Positions 23,213 through 34,898 of a stretch of DNA of 64,000 bases are shown here, piece after piece. A program made the position numbers and the translations under genes. The stretch's first letter is position 1. Every line of letters starts with the position of its first letter. The DNA lies in NCBI GenBank assembly GCA_963931865.1, contig OZ007508.1, forward strand, positions 13,886,781 through 13,950,780, in the 5' to 3' direction. The DNA is from Axinella damicornis. Lineage: Eukaryota > Porifera > Demospongiae > Axinellida > Axinellidae. The notes below the pieces were generated by a model. That model was not told the origin of the DNA. It made no database searches and saw only the letters and a list, made by a program, of their open reading frames with translations.

Positions 23213-24097
23213 TTGTGAGGTTTTTTGAGCGCATGGAATGCGTAACTTTCCTGATGTCAGATTTTATTAATTGCCTTGATGGATGTGAACCTTCTGCTGG
23301 GCACTGAGCAGGCTTTGATGCTTCATTCTATTTCCACTAATAATATGAGTATTCCAAAACTCTAGCCTCACTCACAGTATTGGTGGTATATACATGTTCC
23401 GCACTGTAGTTACGTCATGAAAAGAAAGCCACGCCTCCATGATGGCATAGTCACGATAGATCTTGGCAAGAACCGGTTGGTAGAAATTCCTTGCAGCGGT
23501 AGTGAGGCACCAGAGGATGGATTCACAAGGATTCAGCTGATCACCAAGCGCCCGAAATGCTGTAAAAAAAGAATGCAACGTGCGTTTGCATGTGAACTGT
23601 GCATGCGCATTTGGCACGCGTGACCTCTGGTTGCATCAAAATGGCTTCGTGCTAGCAATTCATGGAATCGTAGCTAGCCAGCAGTGCCGTTCTTGCCAGT
23701 ATGTAGTCAAAAGGGCTGAAAGGAGCTACTACGACGAAAGCGATGTTGTTCTGTGAGTGAACTAGCTCAGGAAATGCTTTTGTTGTCCAGCTATGCTAGT
23801 CAATGAGAAAGAAGAAGAAGAAGAAGAAGAAGAAGAAGAAGAAGAAGAAGAAAGAAGATGACGAAATCGGAATTTTACGGCGACTTATTACTCGACTCCC
23901 GCGTACTCTCAGGTACGTTTGCGAGTGTTTTTGTGAACTGCTAGGCAGTATCATTTTGTCTGCATGCTTGGTTTGGGGGGTAGTAGCTTCTTTGGCCGTT
24001 TTCCTGCTGGTGCATCAGTATGGTATTTCGAAATTTCCTTAGCCATCCCTAAATAGAGAACGCTACCGCGTTCTCTGATATGCATAAGCACAATCTC
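23213..24097. other. No gene recognised; AAG microsatellite
   Basis: Contains an (AAG)n tract at 23807-23854 followed by a short open frame with a hydrophobic stretch near 23930-24040 (residues like LLGSIILSACLVWGVVASLAVFLL in pieces), but with no start other than within the lysine repeat and no family recognised. The palindromic AGAGAACGCTACCGCGTTCTC lies at 24055-24075. Confidence 0.4.
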
Positions 24098-24968
24098 AGG
24101 GCCATTAAGGAATGGGACCAGCAGTTTGGATGCTATATTTGGGCCGAGTTCAGGTCAACATTTCAAGGAGTGAAAATGTATTTGAAACTTTTCATCACTA
24201 TTGTTTGTAGCTCCACCCTTTATGTTTACAGTGATGTCACTTTTAGCCCCGCCCACTCAATTAGTTGGCTGCACCAGCCCCGCCTTCTACCTATACTAAT
24301 ACACTAAACGCGTCATGTGGAATTCTAGCGAGCAAAATCACTGGATTGTTCCTGGACCAATATGAACTTTATCATCAGCTCCACGTTTTGGCCGTTGGGA
24401 ATAGTCGATATCTCCTTCCAAGGGGCTGCTACTGGCAAATGTGCCACACCCACTACCCATTTTATCCTCCAGTTTGCTACTTCAGCGGCAACATACGAAC
24501 TTTTCCCAACGGCGAAATCCAAGACAATCGTACATGTTTTCCTTTGAACTCAACAGTAGCTTCCAACATCGTTCGGGCGAATTCCGCATGCTTTACTTCC
24601 GTGAAAGAGTCACTGTATGCGGCCATGATGAGCTATTAAGTACCTAGCATGTGCGACTAAACAAGATACATGTGACTGTCACGCGCATGAAAGTTTTCTG
24701 TACAACCGCACGAAACCAATAAGTGCTTGGAACGATTCTTGGAAGACTCCCGGTGTGAGATCTGTAGTGATGAAGCGCATGCAGGCCTCAACAAGCTCCC
24801 TTTTGCAAGGTAAGAATTTTAGCGTGTGACAGATCGCCTGACTTGCGGTTTATATAATTTTGCCCACTTCCTCGTTGCTATAGTGAAATCGTTCACCGCA
24901 ATCGCGTTCGTATGGTATCGGGAAGCGCGCGCACAACTGCTGGTCCCATTCCTTACTAGGCCTGAGAT
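24098..24968. mobile_element. Candidate element with ~32-bp inverted ends
   Basis: CTCAGGGCCATTAAGGAATG (24098-) continuing through GGACCAGCAGTTT is repeated in reverse at 24936-24968. Between them are short open frames without recognisable domains; an inverted match TTGGCCGTTGGGAA / TTCCCAACGGCGAA lies at 24390-24512. No transposase was recognised. Target duplication is not clear. Confidence 0.5.
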
Positions 24969-24991
24969 AGCAGGAGTTATTTAGGAAGACA

Positions 24992-26190
24992 AGAGTCAAG
25001 AGTCAGGCGATTCAAGCTCTTTGAAAAGTGCATGTTTGAATGATGTCAAGGAGCTGATGCAGCTGGTGTCAAAATTTAGAGAGTTCCATAGGGCAGTGGT
25101 CGAGGGAAAAGGTACTGACAGCTGGGTGGTGTTAGCATGTCGATTGGGATAGTGGGCAATTGTCCTTTCAAAAGGTTTGTTTGGGTAGACAACCCTACCA
25201 GTCATGATGTAAACAGAGCTTTAGGACCTTTCTTCTGTTGGTTAAGGTTCCGGGATACCCAAATGTTATTAACGCCTGATTAACTAAGTGGGTGTGGCTT
25301 CCTAGTTTTACAACTAATGTGGAGCTCGTTCTGGCTCACCCTAGTAAGCAAGGCTCACGCACTATGAAGTACAAGAAATGTACCATTGGATGCTGCGGAG
25401 ATGAGCGGTACAAGCGCTAGGGCACATGCACAGCGCGCAGTTATCGTACGACTCTGTTACAAGGATTTTTTGACGTCAAATTTTGCAGATAGAAAGGGAC
25501 ATTCAGAGCACAAATCGTACTTTATCGAGACCTACCTTGCCGATAGTGGTGACAGAGACCGTAGTGAAAGCCCGGGGAGGTCTACGATGAGAGATAGAAT
25601 CGACGGAAGTCGAAAGTGGAAGTCACAGAGGTCAAACCATCGCCCTTTCAACACGTACTACTTCACGGAAAGAGCCGACTATCGCTGTTCAGCTGTCTCT
25701 GGCACTGCAACAGGTACCTCACTTTCACTCGCGGTAAAAGCGCACACCCTACACTGAACGGCAGCGAAGATGTTTGACGTCGAAAATCAGTGGCCATCAT
25801 GAACACGTCTTCACTATGGCAGGACAGCAGCTGTCTTGGTTAGGCGCATGCGTACAGGAAGTCACGCCCATTTAATTGGTCCTATACAGGAAGTCACGCC
25901 CACTTAATTACCTAATTAGTTATTCGGTATCCCGTAACCTTAAGGTAGGTACGTGGCAATTGCTGAGAAGAGACTCATAATTTGAGTTCCATGATTTTGA
26001 ACAAACTCTCAGAGCAAATTTCTGTACATCCTCTATCAACTTGATGTCTTTCTCAAGATGAGGGTCCCATGTCGCACATGTCAGAGGTAATGCTCTGCCT
26101 ACAACAGAGAAAAATGAGCCTCCGTATATGCGAAGATTACAACTTGATCCCTTCCTTGAGAAGCATACGAGGCCATGGCTCACTTTAGTT
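24992..26190 (-). pseudogene. LINE (CR1-like) reverse transcriptase 3' fragment
   Basis: Two separated pieces on the minus strand read as the C-terminal part of a non-LTR retrotransposon reverse transcriptase: 26183-25944 (TWDPHLEKDIKLIEDVQKFA, then CHVPTL) and 25241-24996 (FPSTTALWNSL, SLTSFKHAL). These are characteristic of the thumb/C-terminal end of CR1-like elements (VWDPxxxxxI..ENVQKFALR..., PTLxxRR, SFFPSTIxLWNSLP). A 694-bp element (25246-25939) is inserted between them; skipping it and one TTAA gives a continuous frame ...PTL-TNRRKVLKLC, after which an in-frame stop is met. 5'-truncated and dead. Confidence 0.85.
25246..25939. mobile_element. TTAA-flanked element nested in LINE
   Basis: Flanked by TTAA at 25242-25245 and 25940-25943. 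Ends are GGTTCCGGGATACC at the left and the complement of GGTTACGGGATACC at the right (one mismatch). Removing it with one TTAA restores the LINE reading frame, so both boundaries are exact. It shares the GGTTACG terminus with the MITEs at 7398-8648 and 54723-55339 but has different interior. It carries a 123-aa open frame (25386-25757) with no recognised domain. Probably a non-autonomous piggyBac-like element. Confidence 0.87.
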
Positions 26191-26604
26191 CACAGAGCTG
26201 CCAACATAATTATATAGGACTTCATATTGCTAAAACCCATTCGTAGCCTTGAGCCCAATACCACGATTTTATATGTTCCGTTAATGTACAGGCGCATATG
26301 CAAACAGTGAGCATCCATGGGTCTACTTTGGGGGAGTGGCCTAGAAATGAAGCTAGGCTATGCCATAGTGCATGCATACACAAACAAACTGCTGGTCTAA
26401 TGAAACATAGTTGGGCATTGTTTACAGTCCATAGTCCTTATAGGAACCAGGCCAAGCCACAATGCAACTCAGGAAATCAGGAGTTAGGTCTGTTTACACA
26501 CTCCCAGGGCTTAAGCTAACTTAGTAGCATTGTGATATTCACTGCTAATGGTCTCAACACAATGACTTGCAGGGTTATCTGACCATGCTCCCCATTTTGA
26601 TCAC
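26191..26604. other. Dispersed repeat, no gene
   Basis: Sequence from about 26325 to 26560 is similar to 62765-63005: shared GAAATGAAGCTAGGCTA, GCATGCATACACAAACAAAC, TGCTGGTCTA and a terminal block around AGCTAACTT. No gene is recognised. Confidence 0.55.
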
Positions 26605-26613
26605 CGTACAGGG

Positions 26614-26674
26614 TAGCCTCATTCCCAGGTTCGTCCATATGCGACAAAAAGCCTGGAGCCTGGGAATGAGGCTA
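26614..26674. mobile_element. 61-bp TAGCC-type element with 9-bp duplication
   Basis: Begins TAGCCTCATTCCCAGG and ends CCTGGGAATGAGGCTA, nearly perfect inverted ends. It is flanked by CGTACAGGG (26605-26613) and CGTGCAGGG (26675-26683), a 9-bp target duplication with one difference. Too short to code; a minimal non-autonomous member of the MULE-like family seen across the window. Confidence 0.85.
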
Positions 26675-26683
26675 CGTGCAGGG

Positions 26684-28149
26684 ACAATGCACAGGTCACA
26701 CTGATTCAGAGTCACTATCACCATCACATGTGAATGGCAGCAAATCAGTGGTAGTCTAAAAATGTGTGTGTCACATGTGCCTATGTACTTCTCTATTGCA
26801 TAGCCATGGTGAGACAAGTGTATAGCCAGGAATTCTTTTACCATGAATCATTTTCAGTTGTCAGGAAGGGCTCTCGTGGCAATTTTCATGCTTTGAACTG
26901 TCCCGCACTGCATGCTTTTTGCTCCCGTGCCATCAGGAGCCAATGACGAGAATGGGCTCCTGGTGTTGTCTTTCTCAGAGTTGTGCACTGTGTACAGACA
27001 TGGTATTCTCGCCAGAAATTTATTCAAGAGGGTGCATAATAAGATTCAGAAACCTTGTGAAGCCTTGTCTATTCAAGTGGTTGATCGAAGGGCAAAGGGC
27101 ATATTTTGCTTTTAGACCAGACCAAGCCCAAAGGCACAGTGCCCTTAGAAGGATAGCTACTATACCTGTCATCCAGCATGGCATTTACTAAAGCAAGGGT
27201 TGGTTTGGGTATGGAACCGAAAGTAGTATAGAGGCCTCTATAGCAGTGGTCTATACCAGGGCGCTCGATCTGTAAATGCTCTACTGAGTATCAGTGTACT
27301 GCGACCGCAATAGTGAGAACACTGCCAGCTTTGCACTATGATCATAGTGTAGATGTCAGCTTATGCGGACACACCCATGATAGTGAAAATTTTACTGAGG
27401 CTGGTTGCCTGTATGGTAGCTACATACAAGTACACCTCTGGTGGACCAACGTACATACTCTTCCACTGTTCAGCTGGGATGAACCAGTCAATGATTACCC
27501 AGTCAATGACAGGGCCGTAGGAGCCACTATGGCCGGTCCGGCCATGGCCGTACCGGTTTTGACCTTACAAAAATCTATCGTGTGGGCATACACGAATTCA
27601 AGCGCGAGTGCTTGAGCGAGACCAGCGCAGTCCGTAGTCTCGTTCCCACCTGGACCTGCAGTCCTCGTACATCTGGAACTTGCAGTGCAAAGCACGAAAG
27701 CGCCATGAGAGCCCATCCTGATAACGAAGGCAAACGTTCCGCTTCTATACACTACCTTCGGCAGCGTGTAATTGTGCTATTATTCTATTGGCCGGACAGG
27801 TTTTATTTTGCTTCCTACGGCCCTGAACGATGACTCAGTCAATGACCCAGTCAATGAGGGCATCCCCAAAACTGATGACTCATGCGTGCTAAATCAAATT
27901 ATTGCTGGATGGGTAGGTTCACAAGCTCAGGTATGCAGCAATAAAAAAATAAGTTTTACGGGGTGGTTATAGTAATGAATTGAAATGTACACTCAAGATC
28001 ATGCACAGCTCTTCTTTTCAAATAGGTTACGGAGTAGGGCAGAGAATAGGTGTAGTGGTAGCGTGGTGGTGCTACAGAGCGTGCCAATATTTGATATTGA
28101 TATCTCCTCAAGGCAAATGTGCCTCCAGCACTTAGTATGCCCAGAACAA
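26684..28149. other. Repeat debris, no gene recognised
   Basis: A block near 27640-27720 (TAGTCTCGTTCCCACC, then CTCGTACATCTGGAACTTGC) is shared with the interior of the element at 52802-53754 (near 53100) and, inverted, with 480-520. No coding exon is convincing. Confidence 0.45.
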
Positions 28150-28158
28150 GATAAACAG

Positions 28159-28897
28159 TAGTCTTGGTACCATACCCTCGCACGCAGAGGAGGGTCTGGT
28201 GAACACGCATACATACAATTTGAACACCGCGGAATTTCGGTGGCATGAATCTGATTGGTTCGATTACATTTTTTTTCACGCAATCACGTGCAATATCGTG
28301 AATTGGATCATGGAGTGACAGAGAGAAAGAGACAGCGATCGAAGCGACGTTCGTCAAGCTGGGATACCCCACAGCGAATCCCGAGCAGCTCATTTCCACG
28401 CCGACAGGTAGTAAAAGTCCCTCAGCTAGCTGCTACGGTAGTCTGCCACTTGTGTTTGACTATTTGTGCAGCGGTTCCACACCGATGTCTATTGTTGTTG
28501 TCGTAAGCCCTCTGAAGGTGCTCATGCTGGATCAGGTAACATGTAAACATCTTCTACACACAGGGCAAGGTATCAACTGCGTTCTGGGGTGCCTACTTCC
28601 TGCATAATTGGTCCAAAGCAGCAGTAGCGCTCTCCGAGGTACCACTGAACATTCCGTCGGTTCTTGCAATCGTCAATCGGGCAGGAACAGAGGCGCAAGG
28701 TCGACACTGCCTATAGCTGTAGCCATTCTTCAGAATTAAATTGAGTGCATGGAGTTTTCTCGCACCTACTTGTATATTAATCAACACCTTCAATCATCAC
28801 TCAGGAAACCTGTTACGTCAGCATATCCCATAAACAGTTTATGTATGCAAGTTCACCAGACCCTCCTCCCGCGTGCGAGGGTCTGGTACCGAGACTA
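28159..28897. mobile_element. MULE-like element carrying a RecQ gene fragment
   Basis: A 739-bp unit flanked by a perfect 9-bp duplication GATAAACAG (28150-28158 and 28898-28906). Ends are imperfect inverted repeats of about 60 bp: TAGTCTTGGTACCA at the left, complement of TAGTCTCGGTACCA at the right, each followed by ACCCTCGCACGC-like sequence and GAGGGTCTGGTGAAC. The interior contains coding-like sequence with splice sites from a RecQ-type helicase (28311-28535). No transposase. The 9-bp duplication and captured exons are the hallmarks of Pack-MULE elements known from plants; here the class assignment is inference. Confidence 0.82.
28311..28535 (+). pseudogene. Captured RecQ-type helicase gene fragment
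   Basis: Two exon-like pieces: 28311-28407 reads SDREKETAIEATFVKLGY then PTANPEQLISTPT and stops at a good donor (ACAG|GTAGTA); 28472-28535 follows CATTTGTGCAG-type acceptor and reads MSIVVVVSPLKVLMLDQ before a donor GTAACA. The second is the motif-Ia region of RecQ family helicases (VVVSPLxxLMxDQ); the first resembles the Q-motif side. The Walker A segment expected between them is absent and the two pieces do not join in frame, and no start ATG is in frame. A non-functional gene fragment inside the transposon. Confidence 0.7.
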
Positions 28898-28906
28898 GAT
28901 AAACAG

Positions 28907-29302
28907 TTGCTCATTGGCCCTATATAGTAGCTAGCCAACAGTGCACTTGGGTGCAATCAATTTATCTATGATGTCACACTGACCACAAGCCCATGTATGG
29001 AGGAATTTATGCACTTACAAAGTTATTGTTAGCGGTTGGAGTGCTCCAGATGACCAAGTTGCCACTTTGTGTGGCTTCAGTGGACCATGTGGTTTGTTTC
29101 AGAGTATTTCAACAGAATGATGGTATTTTTGATGTCAAGAAAGGCCACAGTTATAATACCTACTTCCACTATGCGTAAGCAATCCGACACCTGGCAGCTT
29201 TTGCATCCACTTCGGCTTGCTGCTTTCGGATTACGTCCAAAGTACGAAGGTACACGTCCCTATAGTCTAGTCCTGCCCCCGACCCGTGCCCACTTCCGTT
29301 AT

Positions 29303-29337
<35 letters not shown>

Positions 29338-30588
29338 TTGTAAAATATTAATAGTGAATTGATGGTTTCTCACAAGGGTTGGGGTTGTAATCTTGGCATA
29401 TACGTATCACATGTTCTAATTGAACCACTTACCTGCAATTTTGTAGCTATGATGTATTTCCATGATCAAACACCACTGTTTATGTATTTCATTATGCAAT
29501 TTACTGCGGCTACTATTTGAGGGCAACCACTAATCAACTGTGGCGTTTATTAAACTCGGCATGAGCTGGCAAAATCTTTTGTAGACGTTGTGGCTTTGAG
29601 AAAAGCCAGTCATCGTATGTCGGGATGATCACGATGGTACCACATGGGGCTGAATTTCAAGTTTCTTTGTAAGTAAGTGGTACAACTTCCAATCTGTTTC
29701 GTTGCTTTCTTCTGTCAGTGACTTCAGACGTTGCTCACTCTCTGTGCCTCGGGGCAGTAGTTGGGGTACACGACCAACAAGCTGTTCTCCTCACTTTACG
29801 CTCACAACAAAAAGGTCATGGTTGTGTCCTTTAAGCACTCATGTGCTACTTGAATAGTAGCTACTAAACAAGGGCGGTGTTAAATTTTCATTCTGCCCTT
29901 TTGGAGGTATGTCTATCAATCAAGGGTGGCCACTAAATGGCGTTTGATCGTGGAACTACGGAATTGTACTCCCCAACACTAAATAATGTCATTGTGATGC
30001 TATATGTTGTGACCCCCGTTCATTAATTGCTTCACTTCCAGTTCATAAAGAATAGATATCTCATGACTTACCCCGCCAAAATTAATGTCATTTAACAGCT
30101 TTGAGGGAGATTCATAGGCAGCCCAGAGGGACAACTGCAAACTCCGGGATGCCTATTATTGTATTGGTGGAAAGGCAGAGGGAGGTGTACACTAGCCAGA
30201 GAGGAACAACTTTATTCCAGGAATGTTTGGAGGGGTAAGAAGAGGGACAGGAAGTCTGATATCCCATCCCCACTCCCTCTGCTTTTTCACACTAAGGCCA
30301 TTTGCCCTGTATGCTTAAGTACCTTAGTGGAGAGTTAACCTGAGGGTAGGGTTGGGAGGGTGAGGTTTGATGAAGGCTGCCGCTCGTTGCCAAGACCATA
30401 AATGATAAGACAGAAATGCATGTGAGTACATGTGGGGTGCACATGACAGCTTTGAGAGGTAACCTGCCCTCTCTCTGTTGTTAACTACATTAAGAGCAAT
30501 ATGAACACAGTTGGGAGATGCCCCTTACAAACAGTGAGGTAAACTAGTACTAGAAAGGTCAAGGTTTACTACAAAGATACAAAGTGAA
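28907..30588. other. No gene recognised
   Basis: Contains a (CA)n tract at about 29303-29333. Scattered short open frames have no domain or splice support. A few hydrophobic or low-complexity peptides are not convincing. Confidence 0.4.
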
Positions 30589-31330
30589 AATGACTGTTAA
30601 TTGGTACACCCACCTAAGGTAGTGGAATACTACTGATAGCCAAAACAAAGTTAGTCCATTAAACCAACAGCACTATAGATGCCTAGCCTCATTCCCAAGC
30701 TCTCGTTCTTTCGAGAACAAGAGCCTGGGAACGAGGCTAATAGATGCCCAGGCAGGTTGAGCAGAACCCTAGCTTGTTTCAGCCCTTATTAACCACTGAC
30801 TGGACCATCACCTTGGCTCAAACTGCATTGCATGCCATCAGGATTTCCACTCCAGCACCAGGTGCAGGACACCATGCAGCAATACCATTAGTCTCGGTCC
30901 CAGACCCAAACCAACCCCAGCATGGATCGCCTCGCGTGATACTGGAAGTGATCCGCGCTGGGGTTGGTTTGGGTCTGGGGCAGTGATTAATGAATATGAG
31001 GACAAGGGATGCGCCAACGTGACCAGACAGTCACCCACTACCGCTATCTTGAATCACCACCCTCACTACATCAGAATTTTGTTGTTATATCCCAGCCACA
31101 ATAATCGTCCAGCCCGGTGGAACTCTAGGGGCCAATCACAAGCTACACAAAACAGTCATGATCCAGGGACGTAGGAATGACTTTTACATTTACTTTCAAT
31201 ACTGTCAAAATTAATGTTAAAGCAACAATTACATTCTTTCTTGGCACAGAAGGCTGACCATAATGTCCAGATGTTTTCCGCTCTGCCCAAACATACGGCT
31301 GGCCCACGAGACTAGAGACAGACTAGGCTG
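30589..31330. repeat. Long dispersed repeat, copy 1 of 2
   Basis: About 740 bp similar to 63009-63745, including GGTACACCCACCTAAGGTAG, GGGGTTGGTTTGGGTCTGGG, GAGGACAAGGGATGCGCCA and CCAGACAGTCACCC. This copy carries an intact TAGCC-type element (30683-30739); the other copy has a truncated one and an extra inserted repeat. No coding function is recognised. Confidence 0.82.
30683..30739. mobile_element. 57-bp TAGCC-type element with 9-bp duplication
   Basis: Starts TAGCCTCATTCCCAAG and ends CTGGGAACGAGGCTA, folding into a hairpin around TTCTTTCGAGAA. Flanked by ATAGATGCC on both sides (30674-30682, 30740-30748), a perfect 9-bp duplication. No coding capacity. Confidence 0.88.
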
Positions 31331-32224
31331 GTGGTGCTGGCCATCACCCATGGCCATGCAGTTAATGAGGAGGAGATCCTCATAGGACAATCACAGAATC
31401 AGTCTTCCTAAAACAAAGCTCTATGGTGAAACCCTAGTAGTACCAGAGATAAAGCTACTGTTTCAAGAGCATTGCCCTAATAATCATCATACCGTTTCTT
31501 ACATGGAGATACAATACCCCGAAAGTATAATATCTAATCCACGACTGAACTGCAACAACAGATGAATTATAGAGCCGTAAGATTGAAGTTTGCAACTTCA
31601 GTGCGAGCAATCTAGCATACAGTGTGAGATCTTTCAGGCTAGGCTGCGCAACTCACCCTGGGTCTAGTGGCAGCATCCATGGATCCGCTCTGTTTCATTC
31701 GCAAATTATTCGCTTCGATCGATCAGTCCTTCACTGCGCTGGCTATAATCGTATTCAGTACCGATCGCCACAACCAGTCTTGATCGCTGCAGCACAAGCT
31801 GTCTATTGTTCTGCAGTGGCACGTACAACAATTATGCATGCACCCGTGACCTTAAGGCCTTATTTGGCTCACATGACGTAACGTGTGAATCCCCCACGGA
31901 AAATGATTTCTCACTTCCTGTCTCAGTTCACTGAGGAAATGACTCACACGTTAATTAACCACCAATCAAGACACAGGATGTTTACACTCAAAAACGGAAC
32001 TTGATTATGAAAGTACAGCAGGTAGCACACACACGCACATTGACTGACACCAGATGTTTACAGAGCCATTACTATCTACACAAATGAAAACCAGATTACA
32101 CTACTACTTTGTGACCTGCAAATTGATCATTATGCATTCTAGCTATTATGTAAATTCACAAAATGGACATGTGACGTGGTTTAGTGATTCTGTAGTTTCT
32201 GTAGGGTGCACAAGTCAGCAAGTG
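31331..32224. other. 3' flank of gene C, no gene
   Basis: No coding exon is recognised. 31645-31710 resembles 6285-6345. The ~200 bases before 32225 resemble those before pseudogene D (46220-46429), e.g. TTTACAGAGCC and CACAAATGAAAA, so they belong to the duplicated C/D flank. No AATAAA signal was seen. Confidence 0.5.
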
Positions 32225-34862
32225 TTACATGGATCTGTGAATGGCAGACAAAGTAGAGAAGATCTCCTCAAAGTCTGCCCTCTCGTCGGGGATATACTCC
32301 CAACATCGCAGCATCATTTCGAAGACCTCTTGTGAGCAGCCCTCCGGCTTTGGCAGCAGTTGCCGACTCGTCCCCCTGATCGCATCCTGGATCACCTCCT
32401 GATCATCTTGCTCCTCGTAAGGCTGCTGCTTGCAGAATGTAAAGACCTCCCACATGGTGACACCGTATGCCCAAACGTCTGTCTTCTCTGAGAATCGGCC
32501 ATAGAAGCTCTCAGTTGCCATCCAGCGAATTGGTAACATCGCTCTCCCCCGCACACGGTAGTACGAGTCTTCATAGAGGCTCCTGCTCATGCCAAAATCT
32601 GCAATCTTCACCACATAGTCCTGTCCCACGAGACAGTTCCGGGTAGCCATGTCACGATGGACATATTTGAGTGATGCCAGATAACGCATCCCACTTGCTA
32701 TCTGCACCACCATGTAGACCAGAGTGGAGGATGGGAGCTGATTCGGCAAAATCACAGAAGAATCCGAAGTTGCTAGTTCATACTTCTGCAGGTACTGGTT
32801 CAGATCTCCATTCTCCATGTACTCCATAACAATAAATGGTGACCCTGATGTACAAATTGCGAGCAGACACACAATATTTTCATCCTTGAGCCTCGACATG
32901 AACTTAATCTCCTTCTCGAATGATTCGCGGACTGAACTCTGGGCCTTCGACTTCAGCTTCTTAACAGCCACTTGAATGTGTATGTTCTTGCTGTCATCGT
33001 GACCCATTTTGATGTCCTTTAGGCTCACTCCAACTGTTTCAGCCAACACCACCTCCCCAAATTGTCCAAGTCCAAGTCGCTTCAGCTCGTGGATGTTACC
33101 GGCTGTGATCTCAACGGGTGCTTCAGACCTCTTCAGAGGTTGCGGATCAGCGTAGATGGCACCATAGGGATGCAGGTCATTCCCACCTTGTGCACCCCTG
33201 TCCTGGCTAAACAACAGGGTGGGGTCAAGAGCTTCACTGTAAATGGTTTCGCTACTTTTGAAAGTGGCATTAGAGGTCAGTCTGCGCACCTTCAGAGGCT
33301 CAGCGTAGATGTTAAGCTCATTAGGTGTGTTCTCATAGCTGTCCTCCGGAAGGTCTTCCTTGGATTGATATAAGGGATTGGGAGAAAGGGAAAGCCTCGT
33401 TGTGTTTGACACTTTCGCCAGTTTTGGGGGACCACTGTAGGAATATTGCGAGAGGGCAGTCATTCGTCTCGCTGGCTTTAGATTGTGAAATTCATACTCC
33501 ATGTTGTGCAACTCAGACACATCAAAGTTTTGTGCTGGGATGGCAGGTGGTGGTTCTTTGTGGACAGCACTGTAGATTTGCGGTTGCATCTGCCATTCAA
33601 TGTCATTTGCAGTGTATTTACGTGGTGATGAACCTGACACTGTTGTTGTTGCCACAGGTGTGAGGTTCGTTGTACCGTTTCCGTTTTGTGTCCTCAAATC
33701 ACTCTTGGTTTCCCGCATCTTGTGCCACCTCCAGAACACCACAAGCACGATCACAATGACGACGAGAACACTGATAAAGAGGAGCGTGAGAATCACCGCT
33801 GCGGCAATAACACCACCGTTCGACCCTGGCACTGGGGCAGACGTACTGTTATCTGGAAGAGTAAGAGGTCAAAGTTCATGCAAGATTAGAACATGAAAAG
33901 CTGAAGCATTCACACACACAAGTTGTGACACAACCGAACCTGACACATTATATGCACTAAATGTGTTGCCATGGCAATTAATCTATTCAACCGCTAGTGT
34001 CTCAGTTCCATGCTACATGCCTTGTCAAGTCCCCATCCCAGACGTATCCTCACGATTTACCACATACAATTTTGGTGACCATTAAATTTGCTAGAAATGG
34101 CTCTGTATAAAATTTGGCGATCAGGAAATCTTAGTAGACTAGCTGCTCGCCAATCGTGGGGCTCCAGATACCGCCGACTCGAATGTGATGGCCACGGACA
34201 TAGTTTCCACTTCCTACGTATGTCTCTGTCCTGGGGCTTCTTGATCTCGTGGAGCAGTATCGTGTGCGACGCACAGTTACGTCATACGTTTCTGTTTTGT
34301 TCTGTTGCAGTATACTGGAGTGAGCCTAAGGTCACCCACTTGCCAGACCCATTCGATCCATGGCCTCGGAATGAGGATATAGGGCTAGATCCACTGCATT
34401 GTGATGACATTCCCAGTGCCTTGTAGGGGGAGTTTGCACAGCAACACAAACCAACATTCACTGTGTCAACTCAAGCTTTGTTGCCAAGTCCATAGTAGAA
34501 TCTGTTTGAACCTGCTCAGTCACAATATCACATGACCAGCCACAATCATCTTGTAGTACTTGTAGTACTACAGTAGGTTTACCAGTAGGGATGTACCCAA
34601 TTCCTGAATTCTTCTCATATTCACCAGAGAATTATCCCTAGGGATGGGTTCAAAACTACCCCATTCCTGAATTCTTCTCTCCTCAATTTCCATTACTAAT
34701 TCGTAAGCATATGCATGCTGACTGACCAAAGAGTATACAGGAACAAACGGTAATTCACTCATTCCTCTTAGTGTACTATAACAACACTCTTTGCATGTAC
34801 GATGTGTTCTGAGTTTGTAATTGGGCGAGCGTGAGTGAGACCCACAGTCGAGTGGTGTCAAT

Positions 34863-34898
<36 letters not shown>

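Noticed and set aside
24265..24639. 124-aa open frame as a gene
   Set aside because: It lies between inverted transposon-like ends, overlaps an inverted match, and shows no recognisable domain.
28311..28535. Functional RecQ helicase gene
   Set aside because: The Walker A segment is missing, the pieces do not join in frame, and the whole lies inside a 739-bp transposon with target duplication.
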